Below, piece by piece: positions 7,569-15,703 of a stretch of 64,000 nt of DNA. Under the pieces are notes generated by a model. The model saw only the letters and a list, made by a program, of their open reading frames with translations, made no database searches and was not told the origin of the DNA. Position 1 is the first letter of the stretch. The number at the start of each line of letters is the position of its first letter. A program made the translations under genes and the position numbers. The DNA lies in NCBI GenBank assembly GCA_041498295.1, contig JBGQIB010000002.1:15423-79422 (forward strand), given 5' to 3'. The DNA is from VGRW01 sp041498295 (GTDB taxonomy: Bacteria > Myxococcota_A > UBA9160 > SZUA-336).

Positions 7569-8975
7569 ATGTCTGACTACACGATGACGATCGATGGGAA
7601 GGCCGAGTCCGCTCAGGGGACGTTCGGCGTGATCAATCCCGCGACGGAGGACATCTTCGCGCGTCCGCCCGAGTGCACGCGCGCGCAGCTCGACGCCGCG
7701 ATGGAGTCGTCGCAGACCGCCTATCGCTCCTGGAGCAAGGACGAAGCGCGCCGGCGCCAGTCACTGCTCGACATCGGCGCCGCGATCCAAGCGCGCGGTG
7801 CGGAGATCGCCCCGCTTCTGACTCAGGAGCAGGGCAAGCCCGTCGACAAGGCGATGTACGAGGTGGTCGGCTCCTCGATCTGGTTCCAGTACACCGCCTC
7901 GCTGCAGATTCCGATCGAGACAATTCAGGATAACGAGCAGAGCCGGATCGAGATCCACCGCCGCCCGCTCGGCGTCGTGGCGGCCATCACGCCCTGGAAC
8001 TTCCCGCTCATGCTCGCGGTATGGAAGATCGCGCCGGCGCTGCTCGCCGGAAACACCGTCGTGATCAAGCCCTCGCCATACACACCGCTCACGACCTTGA
8101 AGCTCGGGGAGATTCTGCGCAGCGTGCTTCCGCCGGGAGTCGTGAACGTGGTCTCGGGCGGGAACGAGCTCGGCGGTTGGATGACGAGTCACCCGGTGCC
8201 GCGCAAGATCTCGTTCACCGGCTCGGTCGCGACCGGCAAGCGGGTCGCGGCGGCGGCGGCACCCGATCTCAAGCGCACCACGCTCGAGCTCGGCGGCAAC
8301 GACGCGGCGATCGTGCTCGACGACGTCGACGTGAAGTCGACCGCGCAGAAGATCTTCTGGGGCGCGTTCGAGAACTCCGGCCAGATCTGCAGCGCGATCA
8401 AGCGCGTGTACGTGCCCGAGAACCTGTACGGCGCGCTCGTCAGCGAGCTGACGGAGATCGCGAAGACGGTGAAGGTCGGGAACGGCCTCGAGGCGGGCAT
8501 GCAGCTCGGCCCCATCAACAACAAGATGCAGTTCGAGCGCGTGAAGGAGCTGATCGAGGACGCGCGCAAGTCCGGCGCGCGCGTCGTCACCGGCGGCCAG
8601 TCGCTCTCCGCGAAGGGCTACTTCATCGCGCCCACGATCGTGTCCGAGATCAGCGACGGCACGCGCCTGGTCGACGAGGAGCAGTTCGGACCCGCGCTGC
8701 CGGTGATCCCATACCGCAAGGTCGAGGACGCGATCGAGCGCGCGAACGCGACTCACTACGGGCTCTCGGGCTCGGTGTGGTCGGCGAACGCGGAGAAGGC
8801 GGCCGACGTCGCGCGGCAGCTCGAGTGCGGCACGGCCTGGGTGAACCAACACCTGGCGATCGCCCCGAACCTTCCGTTCGGCGGCGCCAAGTGGTCGGGA
8901 ATCGGCGTCGAGAACGGACCCTGGGGCCTACTCGGCTTCACCGAGATTCAGGTGGTCAACATCTCGAAGGTCTGA
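7569..8975 (+). CDS. NAD(P)-dependent aldehyde dehydrogenase
   Basis: 468 residues, normal for the ALDH superfamily. It oxidises an aldehyde to the acid in the cytoplasm. Landmarks are the cofactor-site AAITPWNFPLMLAVWKIAPAL, the coenzyme loop SFTGSVATGK, the general base Glu in LELGGNDAAIVL and the catalytic Cys in NSGQICSAIKRVYV. The C-terminal oligomerisation and substrate residues include EEQFGPALPVIPY and PFGGAKWSGIG. Start ATG follows AGGAGACGGAA. Downstream of the thiolase, it could process an aldehyde released by retro-aldol cleavage, but substrate specificity is not visible. Confidence 0.95.
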   Translation: MSDYTMTIDGKAESAQGTFGVINPATEDIFARPPECTRAQLDAAMESSQTAYRSWSKDEARRRQSLLDIGAAIQARGAEIAPLLTQEQGKPVDKAMYEVVGSSIWFQYTASLQIPIETIQDNEQSRIEIHRRPLGVVAAITPWNFPLMLAVWKIAPALLAGNTVVIKPSPYTPLTTLKLGEILRSVLPPGVVNVVSGGNELGGWMTSHPVPRKISFTGSVATGKRVAAAAAPDLKRTTLELGGNDAAIVLDDVDVKSTAQKIFWGAFENSGQICSAIKRVYVPENLYGALVSELTEIAKTVKVGNGLEAGMQLGPINNKMQFERVKELIEDARKSGARVVTGGQSLSAKGYFIAPTIVSEISDGTRLVDEEQFGPALPVIPYRKVEDAIERANATHYGLSGSVWSANAEKAADVARQLECGTAWVNQHLAIAPNLPFGGAKWSGIGVENGPWGLLGFTEIQVVNISKV

Positions 8976-8990
8976 AGCCAGTTCGCGCAG

Positions 8991-9105
8991 GTCAGGAATA
9001 GGCCGGGGCTTCGGCGGGCGCCTCCTCGTGGGTCCCTTCTCGCTCGCGGACTCGCTGCGAAACCCACTCGTCGGCATCCCGCCGAAGCCCCGGCCTATTG
9101 CTGAC
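8991..9105. repeat. Large hairpin element 1: 28-bp arms, 59-nt conserved loop
   Basis: Arms at 8991-9018 and 9078-9105 are inverted repeats matching at 27 of 28 positions; 22 bases are perfect, beginning AATAGGCCGGGGCTTC. The 59-nt interior (9019-9077) is also found, inverted and with 54 of 59 identities by hand alignment, as the interior of the element at 9428-9520. The arms of the two elements are unrelated. It begins 15 bases after the aldehyde dehydrogenase stop. Confidence 0.8.
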
Positions 9106-9427
9106 TCGAGCACGCGGTCACTCATGTCTAAGTGGGTATCGGCGGTTCTCATTGTTCAACTCGTGCCCGCCCTAGTCGTCCACGCGGACTCTCCCAGCCG
9201 TCCAGCGTTCAACTATCTCGTTTGTGCCAGGTCAACTGGTTCTGAAGATTTGGGCAGAAGCCTCCTCGCTCGGGATCTTCTCGACGGTCACCCGATGCAA
9301 AGGACCGCATCCGGCTACATCTGGGGACAGCCTCTGGGTTTCGATCCAACGCAGTCCTTGTGCCGATTCCATGATGTCGAGCAGAAGCTTGCGGCTGACT
9401 TTCCGATGCCGGCATCGCTGAGCCGCA
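9106..9427. other. Low-GC spacer between the two hairpin elements
   Basis: About 320 bases of visibly lower GC than the flanks. An ATG at 9124 opens a plus-strand frame whose first 25 residues (MSKWVSAVLIVQLVPALVVHA) resemble a signal peptide. The rest matches nothing recognised, and the frame runs on through the second hairpin element and into the end of the opposite gene. A 79-residue minus-strand frame also exists. Neither has a convincing ribosome site, so no gene is called here. Confidence 0.35.
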
Positions 9428-9520
9428 GCTCGCGCGTCGGCCGGACACCGACGAGTGGGTCTCGCAGCGAGTCCGCGAGCGAGAAGGGACCCTCGAGAAG
9501 GCGCCGGCCGGAGCGCGAGC
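9428..9520. repeat. Large hairpin element 2: different arms, same 59-nt loop inverted
   Basis: Arms GCTCGCGCGTCGGCCGG (9428-9444) and CCGGCCGGAGCGCGAGC (9504-9520) pair at 15 of 17 positions. The interior 9445-9503 is exactly 59 nt, as in element 1, and is its reverse complement with 5 differences. It lies about 80 bases from the end of the serine hydrolase gene. Same loop length, same loop sequence and unrelated arms point to a structured element rather than a simple duplication. Confidence 0.75.
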
Positions 9521-9560
9521 GGCGAGTCACTACGAGGCCGCTCGAGGCTCGTGAAGATCA

Positions 9561-9599
9561 GCGCGCCTCGTGTGACTCACCGAGGCGCGCTTCTCTTTT
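9561..9599 (+). terminator. Rho-independent terminator
   Basis: A perfect 10-bp stem, GCGCGCCTCG (9561-9570) and CGAGGCGCGC (9581-9590), around TGTGACTCAC, is followed by TTCTCTTTT. It would end plus-strand transcripts coming from the aldehyde dehydrogenase side and protect the convergent serine hydrolase gene, whose stop lies at 9599. Confidence 0.75.
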
Positions 9600-10756
9600 C
9601 AGCAACCGTAAAAGGCGTCCATGAGCGCCTGCGGGCGCTCGTCGACGGAAATGCTGCTGCTCATGCGGTTGGTGACGTAGCCGAAGCCGACGCGCGCGCT
9701 CGGGTCGGCGAAGCCGAGGCCGCCGCCGGCGCCGGGATGCCCGAACGCGGCGGGATTCGGACCGAAGGCGAAGCCGGCGACACCTTGCTGTGTCAGCCAG
9801 TAACCCAGCCCCATGCGGATCGGGACACCGAGCAGCGCGTCGGTTCCCTCGACCTCGAGCGCGCGCGCACGTTCGACGCCCGCGGGCGAGAGGACGCACA
9901 GGCCGTCGACCTCGCCACCCCGCGCGAGCGCGCCGTAGATGCGCGCAAGCGCCGCTGCGCTGCCATGGCCATTGATCGCGGGTATCTCGGCGCGCCGGTG
10001 CGCGGGAGTGTTGTGATCGCCGGTGCCGCTCGGGTTCACGAACGCGAGCATCAGCAGCGGCGGCTCGCCCGGCGACGCGCCGCTGAACGCCTTCGCGACC
10101 TCGGGCGGCGGCGCGAGCGGGGTGATGTCGGCGGCGCGCTTCTCCTCTGCGGGGCCGAGGCCGATGTGGAAATCCGCGCCCAGCGGCGCCGCGATCTCCT
10201 CGCGGAAGAAGCGGCCGAGGCTTCGGCCGTCGATCCGCCGCACGAGCTCGCCGACGAGCCAGCCGAACGTCATCGGGTGATAGCCGACCGTCCCCGGCTC
10301 GATCCACGGCTCGGCGGCAGCGAGCGCGCCACACATCGCGTTCCAGTCGTAGAGTGTCTCGGGCGGGAGCAGAGTCCGGAGCGCCTGCAGCCCCGCGCGG
10401 TGGGAGAGCAGCCAGCGCACGGAGATCGCGCCCTTCCCGGCTTGCGCGAACTCGGGCCAGTAGCGCGCGACCGGAACGTCGAGCTCGAGGGCGCCGCGAT
10501 CCAGCAGCCGGTGCGCGCACAGCGCGGTCATGCCCTTGGTGACCGAGTACACGTGCGAGATCGTGTCGGCGGTCCAGGGGCGGCTGCGCGCGGGATCGGC
10601 CCAGCCGGCGAACAGGTCGACGACCGGCTCGCCGTCGACGCTGATCGCGACGGCGGCGCCGATCTCGCTGCCCAAGCGGAACTGCTCGGCGAAGACGTCC
10701 CGCACTTTGGCGTAGCGGGGATGGACGCGACCCTGGATCTCGACGGGGGTGGGCAC
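9599..10756 (-). CDS. Beta-lactamase-fold serine hydrolase (esterase-like)
   Basis: Member of the class C beta-lactamase/esterase fold. The nucleophile motif SxxK is in HVYSVTKGMTALCAHRL, the conserved Tyr motif is YHPMT (in the slot usually YxN or YHxxT), and GAGGGLGFADPSARVGFGYVTN gives the C-terminal strand. No signal peptide is seen, so it is probably a cytoplasmic esterase rather than a penicillin-interacting enzyme. The GTG at 10756 (385 aa) is preferred because AAGGAG lies 4 bases upstream. The longer ATG at 10810 would place the operator palindrome inside the gene. It diverges from a MerR-type regulator that probably controls it. Confidence 0.85.
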   Translation of the reverse strand: MPTPVEIQGRVHPRYAKVRDVFAEQFRLGSEIGAAVAISVDGEPVVDLFAGWADPARSRPWTADTISHVYSVTKGMTALCAHRLLDRGALELDVPVARYWPEFAQAGKGAISVRWLLSHRAGLQALRTLLPPETLYDWNAMCGALAAAEPWIEPGTVGYHPMTFGWLVGELVRRIDGRSLGRFFREEIAAPLGADFHIGLGPAEEKRAADITPLAPPPEVAKAFSGASPGEPPLLMLAFVNPSGTGDHNTPAHRRAEIPAINGHGSAAALARIYGALARGGEVDGLCVLSPAGVERARALEVEGTDALLGVPIRMGLGYWLTQQGVAGFAFGPNPAAFGHPGAGGGLGFADPSARVGFGYVTNRMSSSISVDERPQALMDAFYGC

Positions 10757-10772
10757 GGGGCTCCTTGGATAT

Positions 10773-10791
10773 TGGATAGATTCACTATCCA
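10773..10791. promoter_or_regulatory. Operator-like palindrome between hydrolase and MerR genes
   Basis: TGGATAG (10773-10779), ATTCA, CTATCCA (10785-10791) is a perfect 7-bp inverted repeat in an AT-rich divergent intergenic region. It lies 16 bases from the hydrolase GTG and 48 from the merR-type ATG. Its placement suits binding by the MerR-family product next door. A GATACTA at 10798-10804 could be part of a -10 element. Confidence 0.55.
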
Positions 10792-10839
10792 TAAAGCGGA
10801 TACTAGACATGTCCGAGGTCCAAGGTCAAATTTCGCGCC

Positions 10840-11577
10840 ATGCGATTGGCCGAGCTCTCCCGGCGCGCGGGCGTCCCGCGCTCCACCATCAAGTTCTACA
10901 TTCGCGAGGGCGTCCTCTCCGCCGGCGCCACGCACGCGCGGAACCAGGCGAGCTACGGCACGCAGCACCTCGAGCGCCTCGAGCTGATCCGCGCGCTGCG
11001 CGACGTGGCGGGCCTGCCGCTCGAGGTCGTGGCCCGAGTCACTGCCGAGCTCGATCGCGGTTGGGAGGGCGATCCGTTCGCCGAGGCGATGTTGGCGATG
11101 TACGCCCTGCCCTCGCGCGCCGCAGCGGCGGGCGACGAGCCCGAGCGCAAGCGCGTCGCAAAGGAAGTGCGCGCCTTCCTCCGCGCTCTGCCTTGGACCA
11201 CCGACAACGAACGTCTCTTCTTCGCCGACGAGATCGCCGCCGCGGTTCTGCAGGTGCGCCGCTACCTGTACGCCGACTTCCCCGTGGCCGGCCTCGCGAA
11301 GTACGCCGAGATCGCGTGGCTCCTCTCCGAAGCCGAGTTCGCGCTCGCGCCCGGCGGTCCGGGGGTCCCGATGCGCGCGCGCGGCGACGATCTCGCCGAG
11401 CCGACGCGCCGCGCGATCCTCGGCAGCGTGCTCTTCGAGCGCATCTTCGGCGCGCTGCGCCACTGCGCCAACGCGATGCGCTCTACGCGCATCTCCACGG
11501 GTGCGGCGGTTCCCCCGGCTGCGCCTCGTCGGCTTACACGGAAACGCGTAGCGCCGCGCAAGAAGGCGAAGCGCTGA
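10840..11577 (+). CDS. MerR-family transcriptional regulator
   Basis: 245 residues. The N-terminal winged helix is typical of MerR proteins: MRLAELSRRAGVPRSTIKFY (helix-turn-helix and wing), then IREGVLSAGATHARNQASYG and the dimer helix LERLELIRALRDVAGLPLEVV. The effector domain (about residues 80-220) matches no recognised ligand type and lacks metal-binding cysteine patterns. The C-terminus is a basic tail rich in Arg and Lys. It diverges from the serine hydrolase with a palindrome between them, so local control of that gene is likely. The effector is unknown. Confidence 0.85.
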   Translation: MRLAELSRRAGVPRSTIKFYIREGVLSAGATHARNQASYGTQHLERLELIRALRDVAGLPLEVVARVTAELDRGWEGDPFAEAMLAMYALPSRAAAAGDEPERKRVAKEVRAFLRALPWTTDNERLFFADEIAAAVLQVRRYLYADFPVAGLAKYAEIAWLLSEAEFALAPGGPGVPMRARGDDLAEPTRRAILGSVLFERIFGALRHCANAMRSTRISTGAAVPPAAPRRLTRKRVAPRKKAKR

Positions 11578-11578
11578 T

Positions 11579-12034
11579 CTAAGGGTTCGCGCCGAGCGCC
11601 TCCGCGAGCGCCTCCCACGCCAAGGTCGCGCAGCGCTGGCGCGACGGCAGCGACGCGACCCGGCCGAAGGCGCGCAGACGCGGGTCGAGATCCGCGCGCG
11701 CCGGCTCCCCGCGCACCACGCGCGCAAGCGCATCGGCGCGCGCCAGCGCAGCGGCCGAAGTCTCTCCGCGCACGAGCTCCGTCATCACGCTGCCCGACGC
11801 CACGGCGATCGAGCAACCGCGCGCGCGCGAGGACACGGCCGCGATGCGCCCGCCCTCCAACTCCACCTCGACGTGAACCTGATCACCGCAGATCGGATTC
11901 ACGGCGCGCGCCTCGGAGGTCGCGTGGGCGAGCGGCGCGCGGTTGCGCGGGTTGCGGTAGTGCTCGAGGACCACGTCGCGGTAGAGCGCCTCGAGCGTGT
12001 CGCGCTCGTCCTGCGCTTCGCTCAGGTCGGGCAC
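11579..12034 (-). CDS. SufU/NifU-like Fe-S scaffold protein
   Basis: 151-residue protein of the IscU/SufU class, on which Fe-S clusters are assembled or which shuttles persulfide sulfur. The three ligand cysteines lie in NPICGDQVHVEVEL, RARGCSIAVASGSVMTEL and PSRQRCATLAWEAL. The insertion between the second and third cysteine is characteristic of the SufU subgroup. No SufS or SufBCD gene is nearby, so it is an orphan here. Its start overlaps the end of the xdhC-like gene by 13 bases, suggesting one transcript; XdhC-type proteins serve Fe-S molybdoenzymes. Confidence 0.85.
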   Translation of the reverse strand: MPDLSEAQDERDTLEALYRDVVLEHYRNPRNRAPLAHATSEARAVNPICGDQVHVEVELEGGRIAAVSSRARGCSIAVASGSVMTELVRGETSAAALARADALARVVRGEPARADLDPRLRAFGRVASLPSRQRCATLAWEALAEALGANP

Positions 12035-12894
12035 TTCGCGGACTCGAGCGGCCCCTCGGGCACCTCGACTCCAGCGTCGGTGATCTGCACGCCCTTCACC
12101 TCCATCAGCGGCCGGCCGCTCGTCCGCGCCCCCCGCGAGCGCTGGATGATCTCGGCGAAGATCGAGAGCGCAATCTCCTGCGGAGTCACTGCACCGATGT
12201 CGAGCCCGGCGGGCGCGGCCACGCGGCGCAGGAGCTCAAGCGGCACGCCGTCCTCGTGCAGTCGCTCGAGCACGAGCGCGCTCCGCTTCCGGCTCGCCAC
12301 CAGCCCGACGTAGGCCGGCGACTGGCGCAGCACGCGCTGCAGGGCTTCGTAGTCGCTCTTGTGTTGCGTCGCGATCACGACGTAGGTCTGCGCGTCGCAC
12401 TCCGCCTTCGCGTAGTCGGGATCCTGCATGACGCGCACGTCCGCCTGCGGGAACGCCTCGGGCGTGGCGAGCGCGTCGTTGACGGTCGTGTGAAAGCCGA
12501 GCGCGTGCGCGAAGCCGATCAGCGTCTCCGCGATCACGCCGTGACCGAGCACGAGGAGCTTCGGAGCTTGCATCATGGCCTCGATGTAGATCTCCATGTA
12601 GCCGCCGCAGGGCATCCCGACGCCGAGCACTTCGTCGTCGAGGTCGAGCCGGATCAGGCGCGAGGACCCTTCCGCCAGCAGCTCGCGCGCCACGTCCCGC
12701 ACCGTGGACTCTGCGCAGCCGCCGCCGATCCAGCCGAAGACGGTGCGCCCTTGGGCATCGATGATCGACTTCGCGCCCGGCTTCGCCGACGCGCTGCCTT
12801 CGATGCGCACCACGGTCGCGACCGCGACGTTCTCGCCCGCGCGCAGCCGCGCATCGAGAACGCTCGCGAATTCCTGGGCCGAGGCGGATCCCAT
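12022..12894 (-). CDS. XdhC/CoxI-family molybdenum cofactor maturation protein
   Basis: XdhC proteins bind molybdopterin cofactor, help its sulfuration and deliver it to xanthine-dehydrogenase-type enzymes. The product (290 aa from ATG 12894) has the N-terminal XdhC/CoxI domain (AVATVVRIEGSASAKPGAK, GWIGGGCAE, EVLGVGMPCGG) and a C-terminal Rossmann domain (LLVLGHGVIAETLIGFAHAL, YVGLVASRKRS, GLDIGAVTPQEIALSIFAEI). A TTG-initiated extension to 12936 is possible but less typical. No molybdoenzyme structural gene lies in the window; the only partner seen is the overlapping Fe-S scaffold. Confidence 0.88.
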   Translation of the reverse strand: MGSASAQEFASVLDARLRAGENVAVATVVRIEGSASAKPGAKSIIDAQGRTVFGWIGGGCAESTVRDVARELLAEGSSRLIRLDLDDEVLGVGMPCGGYMEIYIEAMMQAPKLLVLGHGVIAETLIGFAHALGFHTTVNDALATPEAFPQADVRVMQDPDYAKAECDAQTYVVIATQHKSDYEALQRVLRQSPAYVGLVASRKRSALVLERLHEDGVPLELLRRVAAPAGLDIGAVTPQEIALSIFAEIIQRSRGARTSGRPLMEVKGVQITDAGVEVPEGPLESAKCPT

Positions 12895-12941
12895 GGAGGC
12901 CAGTCTAGACGGAACGGTCAACGTCCGCGACCGCAAGCGAA

Positions 12942-12969
12942 GCGCGCAGTGAGGCGTAGCCGAACGAAG
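12942..12969 (+). repeat. Dispersed intergenic repeat copy B (no hairpin)
   Basis: GCGCGCAGTGAGGCG then TAGCCGAACGAAG, differing from copy A (2384) at one position. It lies between the divergent xdhC-like and multihaem cytochrome genes, 20 bases before the latter's ATG. The hairpin segment found after copies A and C is absent. Confidence 0.7.
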
Positions 12970-12989
12970 TAATTTAGGATCGAGGAACG

Positions 12990-14894
12990 ATGCCGGCCAA
13001 TTTGAAGTGGACTCACGTAGCGGCGGGCGCCGCGCTCGCCGTTGCGCTCATTTGGGCCGCGTTCTCGCTGGCGCCAGCCCAGGCTGCGGATGCGCCGCGC
13101 AGCGAGCAGTCACTGCCGCGCTTCGAGGGCCGCACGCTCGATGGCGGGCATGCGGGCACGGACCTGGTGCAGAAGCGGCGCGCGATCCTGCTCGTATTCT
13201 CCTCGGCCGATCCCGACGCGGGGCGCGCGGCCGCGCTGCTCGAGGGCATCCGCGCCTCGGCTCAGCGCGCGAACGTCGCGTTGCTCGGCATTACGCGCGA
13301 CCGGGATCCGGTGCTCGCGAGTCACTTCCTGAAGCTGCACGGCTTCGACTTTCCGGTGATCGTCGATGCCGACGGGGCGATCTCGGCCAAGCTGCGAGTT
13401 CCCCCCGGCACCTCCTCGCTGGTCCTGGTCGACGCGCAGGGGTACATCCTCGAGGCGCTCTCGGGCCTCGCCGCGCAGCCGGCGGCCGAGGATGCGGCGC
13501 TCGGCGTCGGGCTGCGCCGCGTCCTCGATCTGCCACCCGAAGACACGGCGGCGACCCCGACGTTCGGCGTGCTGCCGGCGGCGCCCCCCTTCGAGGTCAC
13601 CGACCTCGAAGGCCAGAAGTCGGTGAAGCTCGCGGACTACGCGGGCAAGGTGCTCGTCTTCGTGTTCTTCCTGCCGACCTGCCCGCACTGCCACGAGATG
13701 CTCAAGTATCTCGATGCGCTCGCGAAGCAGCTCGCCAACCCCGAGCTCGCGATCGTCGCGGTCTCTGTGTCGGACAAGAAGTACGTGGTCGAGGAAATGG
13801 TGAGCGACTTGAAGCTCTCCTTCCCCGCGTACCTCGACCCCTCCGCGAAGGCGCAGGCCGCTTACGGCTTCCAGCGCACCGTGCCCGAGGCGTTCGTGAT
13901 CGATCGCCAGGGGCGAGTGGTGCAGCGCACCGCGGGCGCATCGCCGCGCATCGAGGCGCTGCTCACGCTGTCCATCAAGCGCGAGCTAGGCGGGCCGAAT
14001 CCGATTCTGCTCGAGAAGGCGGCGTATTCCGGCGAGGAGTTCTGCTCGGTCTGTCACCGCGAGCAACACGCGACCTGGCTGCTGACGAAGCACGCGTCCG
14101 CCTGGGAGACACTCGTCGAGCACGGCAAAGACCGCGACCCCGAGTGTCTCAGGTGTCACACCGTCGGCTTCGGCCAGCCCGGCGGCTTCGATCCGCAGCA
14201 GCGGCAGGAGCACTTGCGCGGCGTCCAGTGCGAGAACTGCCACGGCCGCGGGGGGCCGCATCAGTCGCCCGAGTTCACCCAGGCGGGCGACTTCGAGAAG
14301 ACCTGCCTCGGCTGTCACGACCCGCAGCACTCCCTGCACTTCGTATTCGCGGAGCGCCTACCCCTGGTCTCGCACGCGGCGAACCGCCAGTTCGAGAATC
14401 TCTCCGTCGAAGAGCGGCGCAAGCTCGCCGAAAAGCGCGCGAAGCGCGAGCGCCAGTTCTTCGAGCCCAGCGATTTCGTCGGCTCTGCGGCCTGCGCGAG
14501 CTGTCACGCGAAGGAGCACGAGCTCTGGTCGAAGTCCGCGCACGCGGGCGCGTTCGCCACGCTCGAGCACAAGAGCGAGGCCAAGAACGCCGATTGCCAG
14601 CGCTGTCACACGACCGGCTTCAAGCAGCCCACCGGCTTCCCGAGCGGCGGCACGACACTCGCGGGTGTCGGCTGCGAGAGCTGTCACGGCCCCGGCAAGC
14701 GCCACGTCGAGGACAAGGGCGCGACGTCCGGGACGATCCTCGCGCTCACCGACAAGTGCGACAGCTGCGCGATCGCTCTGATCTGCGGCACTTGTCACGA
14801 CGACGCGAACGACAAGGGCTTCGAGTTCGCGATCGACGCGAAGCTCGCGAAGATCAAGCACGGCTTCCGCGCGAAGAAGATGGCGGCGAAGTGA
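12990..14894 (+). CDS. Fusion of two thioredoxin-like domains to a multihaem cytochrome c
   Basis: 634 residues with a signal peptide (cleavage near AQAADA, residue 33). Domain 1 (about 40-180) is thioredoxin-like but has no active-site cysteines. Domain 2 (about 195-335) is TlpA/peroxiredoxin-like with CPHC at 231-234. The C-terminal half carries CxxCH haem motifs at 352, 386, 414, 439, 502, 536, 562 and 599, arranged as two similar four-haem modules of cytochrome c554 character. A ninth motif at 590 reads CDSCA, lacking the His. It is predicted to act in the periplasm, coupling thiol redox to electron transfer. ATG follows GAGGAA. The UDG gene overlaps its stop. Confidence 0.88.
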   Translation: MPANLKWTHVAAGAALAVALIWAAFSLAPAQAADAPRSEQSLPRFEGRTLDGGHAGTDLVQKRRAILLVFSSADPDAGRAAALLEGIRASAQRANVALLGITRDRDPVLASHFLKLHGFDFPVIVDADGAISAKLRVPPGTSSLVLVDAQGYILEALSGLAAQPAAEDAALGVGLRRVLDLPPEDTAATPTFGVLPAAPPFEVTDLEGQKSVKLADYAGKVLVFVFFLPTCPHCHEMLKYLDALAKQLANPELAIVAVSVSDKKYVVEEMVSDLKLSFPAYLDPSAKAQAAYGFQRTVPEAFVIDRQGRVVQRTAGASPRIEALLTLSIKRELGGPNPILLEKAAYSGEEFCSVCHREQHATWLLTKHASAWETLVEHGKDRDPECLRCHTVGFGQPGGFDPQQRQEHLRGVQCENCHGRGGPHQSPEFTQAGDFEKTCLGCHDPQHSLHFVFAERLPLVSHAANRQFENLSVEERRKLAEKRAKRERQFFEPSDFVGSAACASCHAKEHELWSKSAHAGAFATLEHKSEAKNADCQRCHTTGFKQPTGFPSGGTTLAGVGCESCHGPGKRHVEDKGATSGTILALTDKCDSCAIALICGTCHDDANDKGFEFAIDAKLAKIKHGFRAKKMAAK

Positions 14895-15703
14895 CTCTCG
14901 ACCCGGAACGAGCCCGAACCTTGGCGGCGATCCGCGACTCACTCCGCGACTTGGTCGCGGACGGCGTGGACTTCGTGCCCAGGGCCGCGGCCATGCGGAG
15001 CGTGGCCGCAACCGGGCGGCAGCACGCAGCGCCGCGACCCTCCAGCTCCGCTCCTCCCGCCCCTTCTCCCGCCTTCCGGCCGCGCGTCGCGCCGCTCACG
15101 GCCCCGACACAGGTCGCCGACGCGGCGGTCGCGAAGCTGGCGTTGCTCGACGCGATCCGCGCCGAGATCGGCGACTGCCGGCGCTGCGCCTTGTGCGAAC
15201 GGCGCCGCAGCATCGTCTTCGGTGAGGGGAACCCAGACGCGCGCGTCGTCTTCGTGGGCGAGGGCCCGGGCGAGGAAGAGGACAAGAGCGGCCGGCCGTT
15301 CGTCGGGCGCGCGGGGGAGCTGCTCAACAAGATGATCGAGGCCGTCGGCTGGCGACGCGAAGATGTGTACATCTGCAACATCGTGAAGTGTCGCCCGCCC
15401 GGGAACCGCGACCCGCAGCCGATCGAGGTCGCGACCTGCGAGCCGTACCTCCATCAGCAGCTCCACGCGCTCGCGCCGGCGGCGATCGTCACGCTCGGAA
15501 GGCCCGCGATCTCGGCACTGATCGGCCGACCCGTGGCGATCACGAAGCTGCGTGGCAGCTGGCTCGAGTGGCAGGGCATGCCGGTGATGCCGACGTATCA
15601 CCCCGCGTATCTGTTGCGGAACTACACGCGAGAGACTCGACAGGCGGTCTGGGACGACCTGCGGGCGGTGCGCGAACGTGTCGAGGGATCGAGTTCGAGC
15701 TAG
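14891..15703 (+). CDS. Family 4 uracil-DNA glycosylase (Fe-S type)
   Basis: Removes uracil from DNA to start base excision repair. The core is at about residues 90-260: cluster cysteines in GDCRRCALC, then ICNIVKC and VATCEPYL; the catalytic/uracil motif GEGPGEEEDKSGRPFVGRAG; and the C-terminal TYHPAYLLRN. An N-terminal extension of about 85 residues is Pro/Ala/Ser-rich and probably disordered. The GTG start overlaps the cytochrome stop as GTGA, so the two are translationally coupled although their functions look unrelated. Confidence 0.93.
   Translation: MTLDPERARTLAAIRDSLRDLVADGVDFVPRAAAMRSVAATGRQHAAPRPSSSAPPAPSPAFRPRVAPLTAPTQVADAAVAKLALLDAIRAEIGDCRRCALCERRRSIVFGEGNPDARVVFVGEGPGEEEDKSGRPFVGRAGELLNKMIEAVGWRREDVYICNIVKCRPPGNRDPQPIEVATCEPYLHQQLHALAPAAIVTLGRPAISALIGRPVAITKLRGSWLEWQGMPVMPTYHPAYLLRNYTRETRQAVWDDLRAVRERVEGSSSS

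Noticed and set aside
9455..10987. 510-codon plus-strand frame over the serine hydrolase
   Set aside because: It overlaps a complete beta-lactamase-fold gene on the minus strand and passes through a terminator hairpin.
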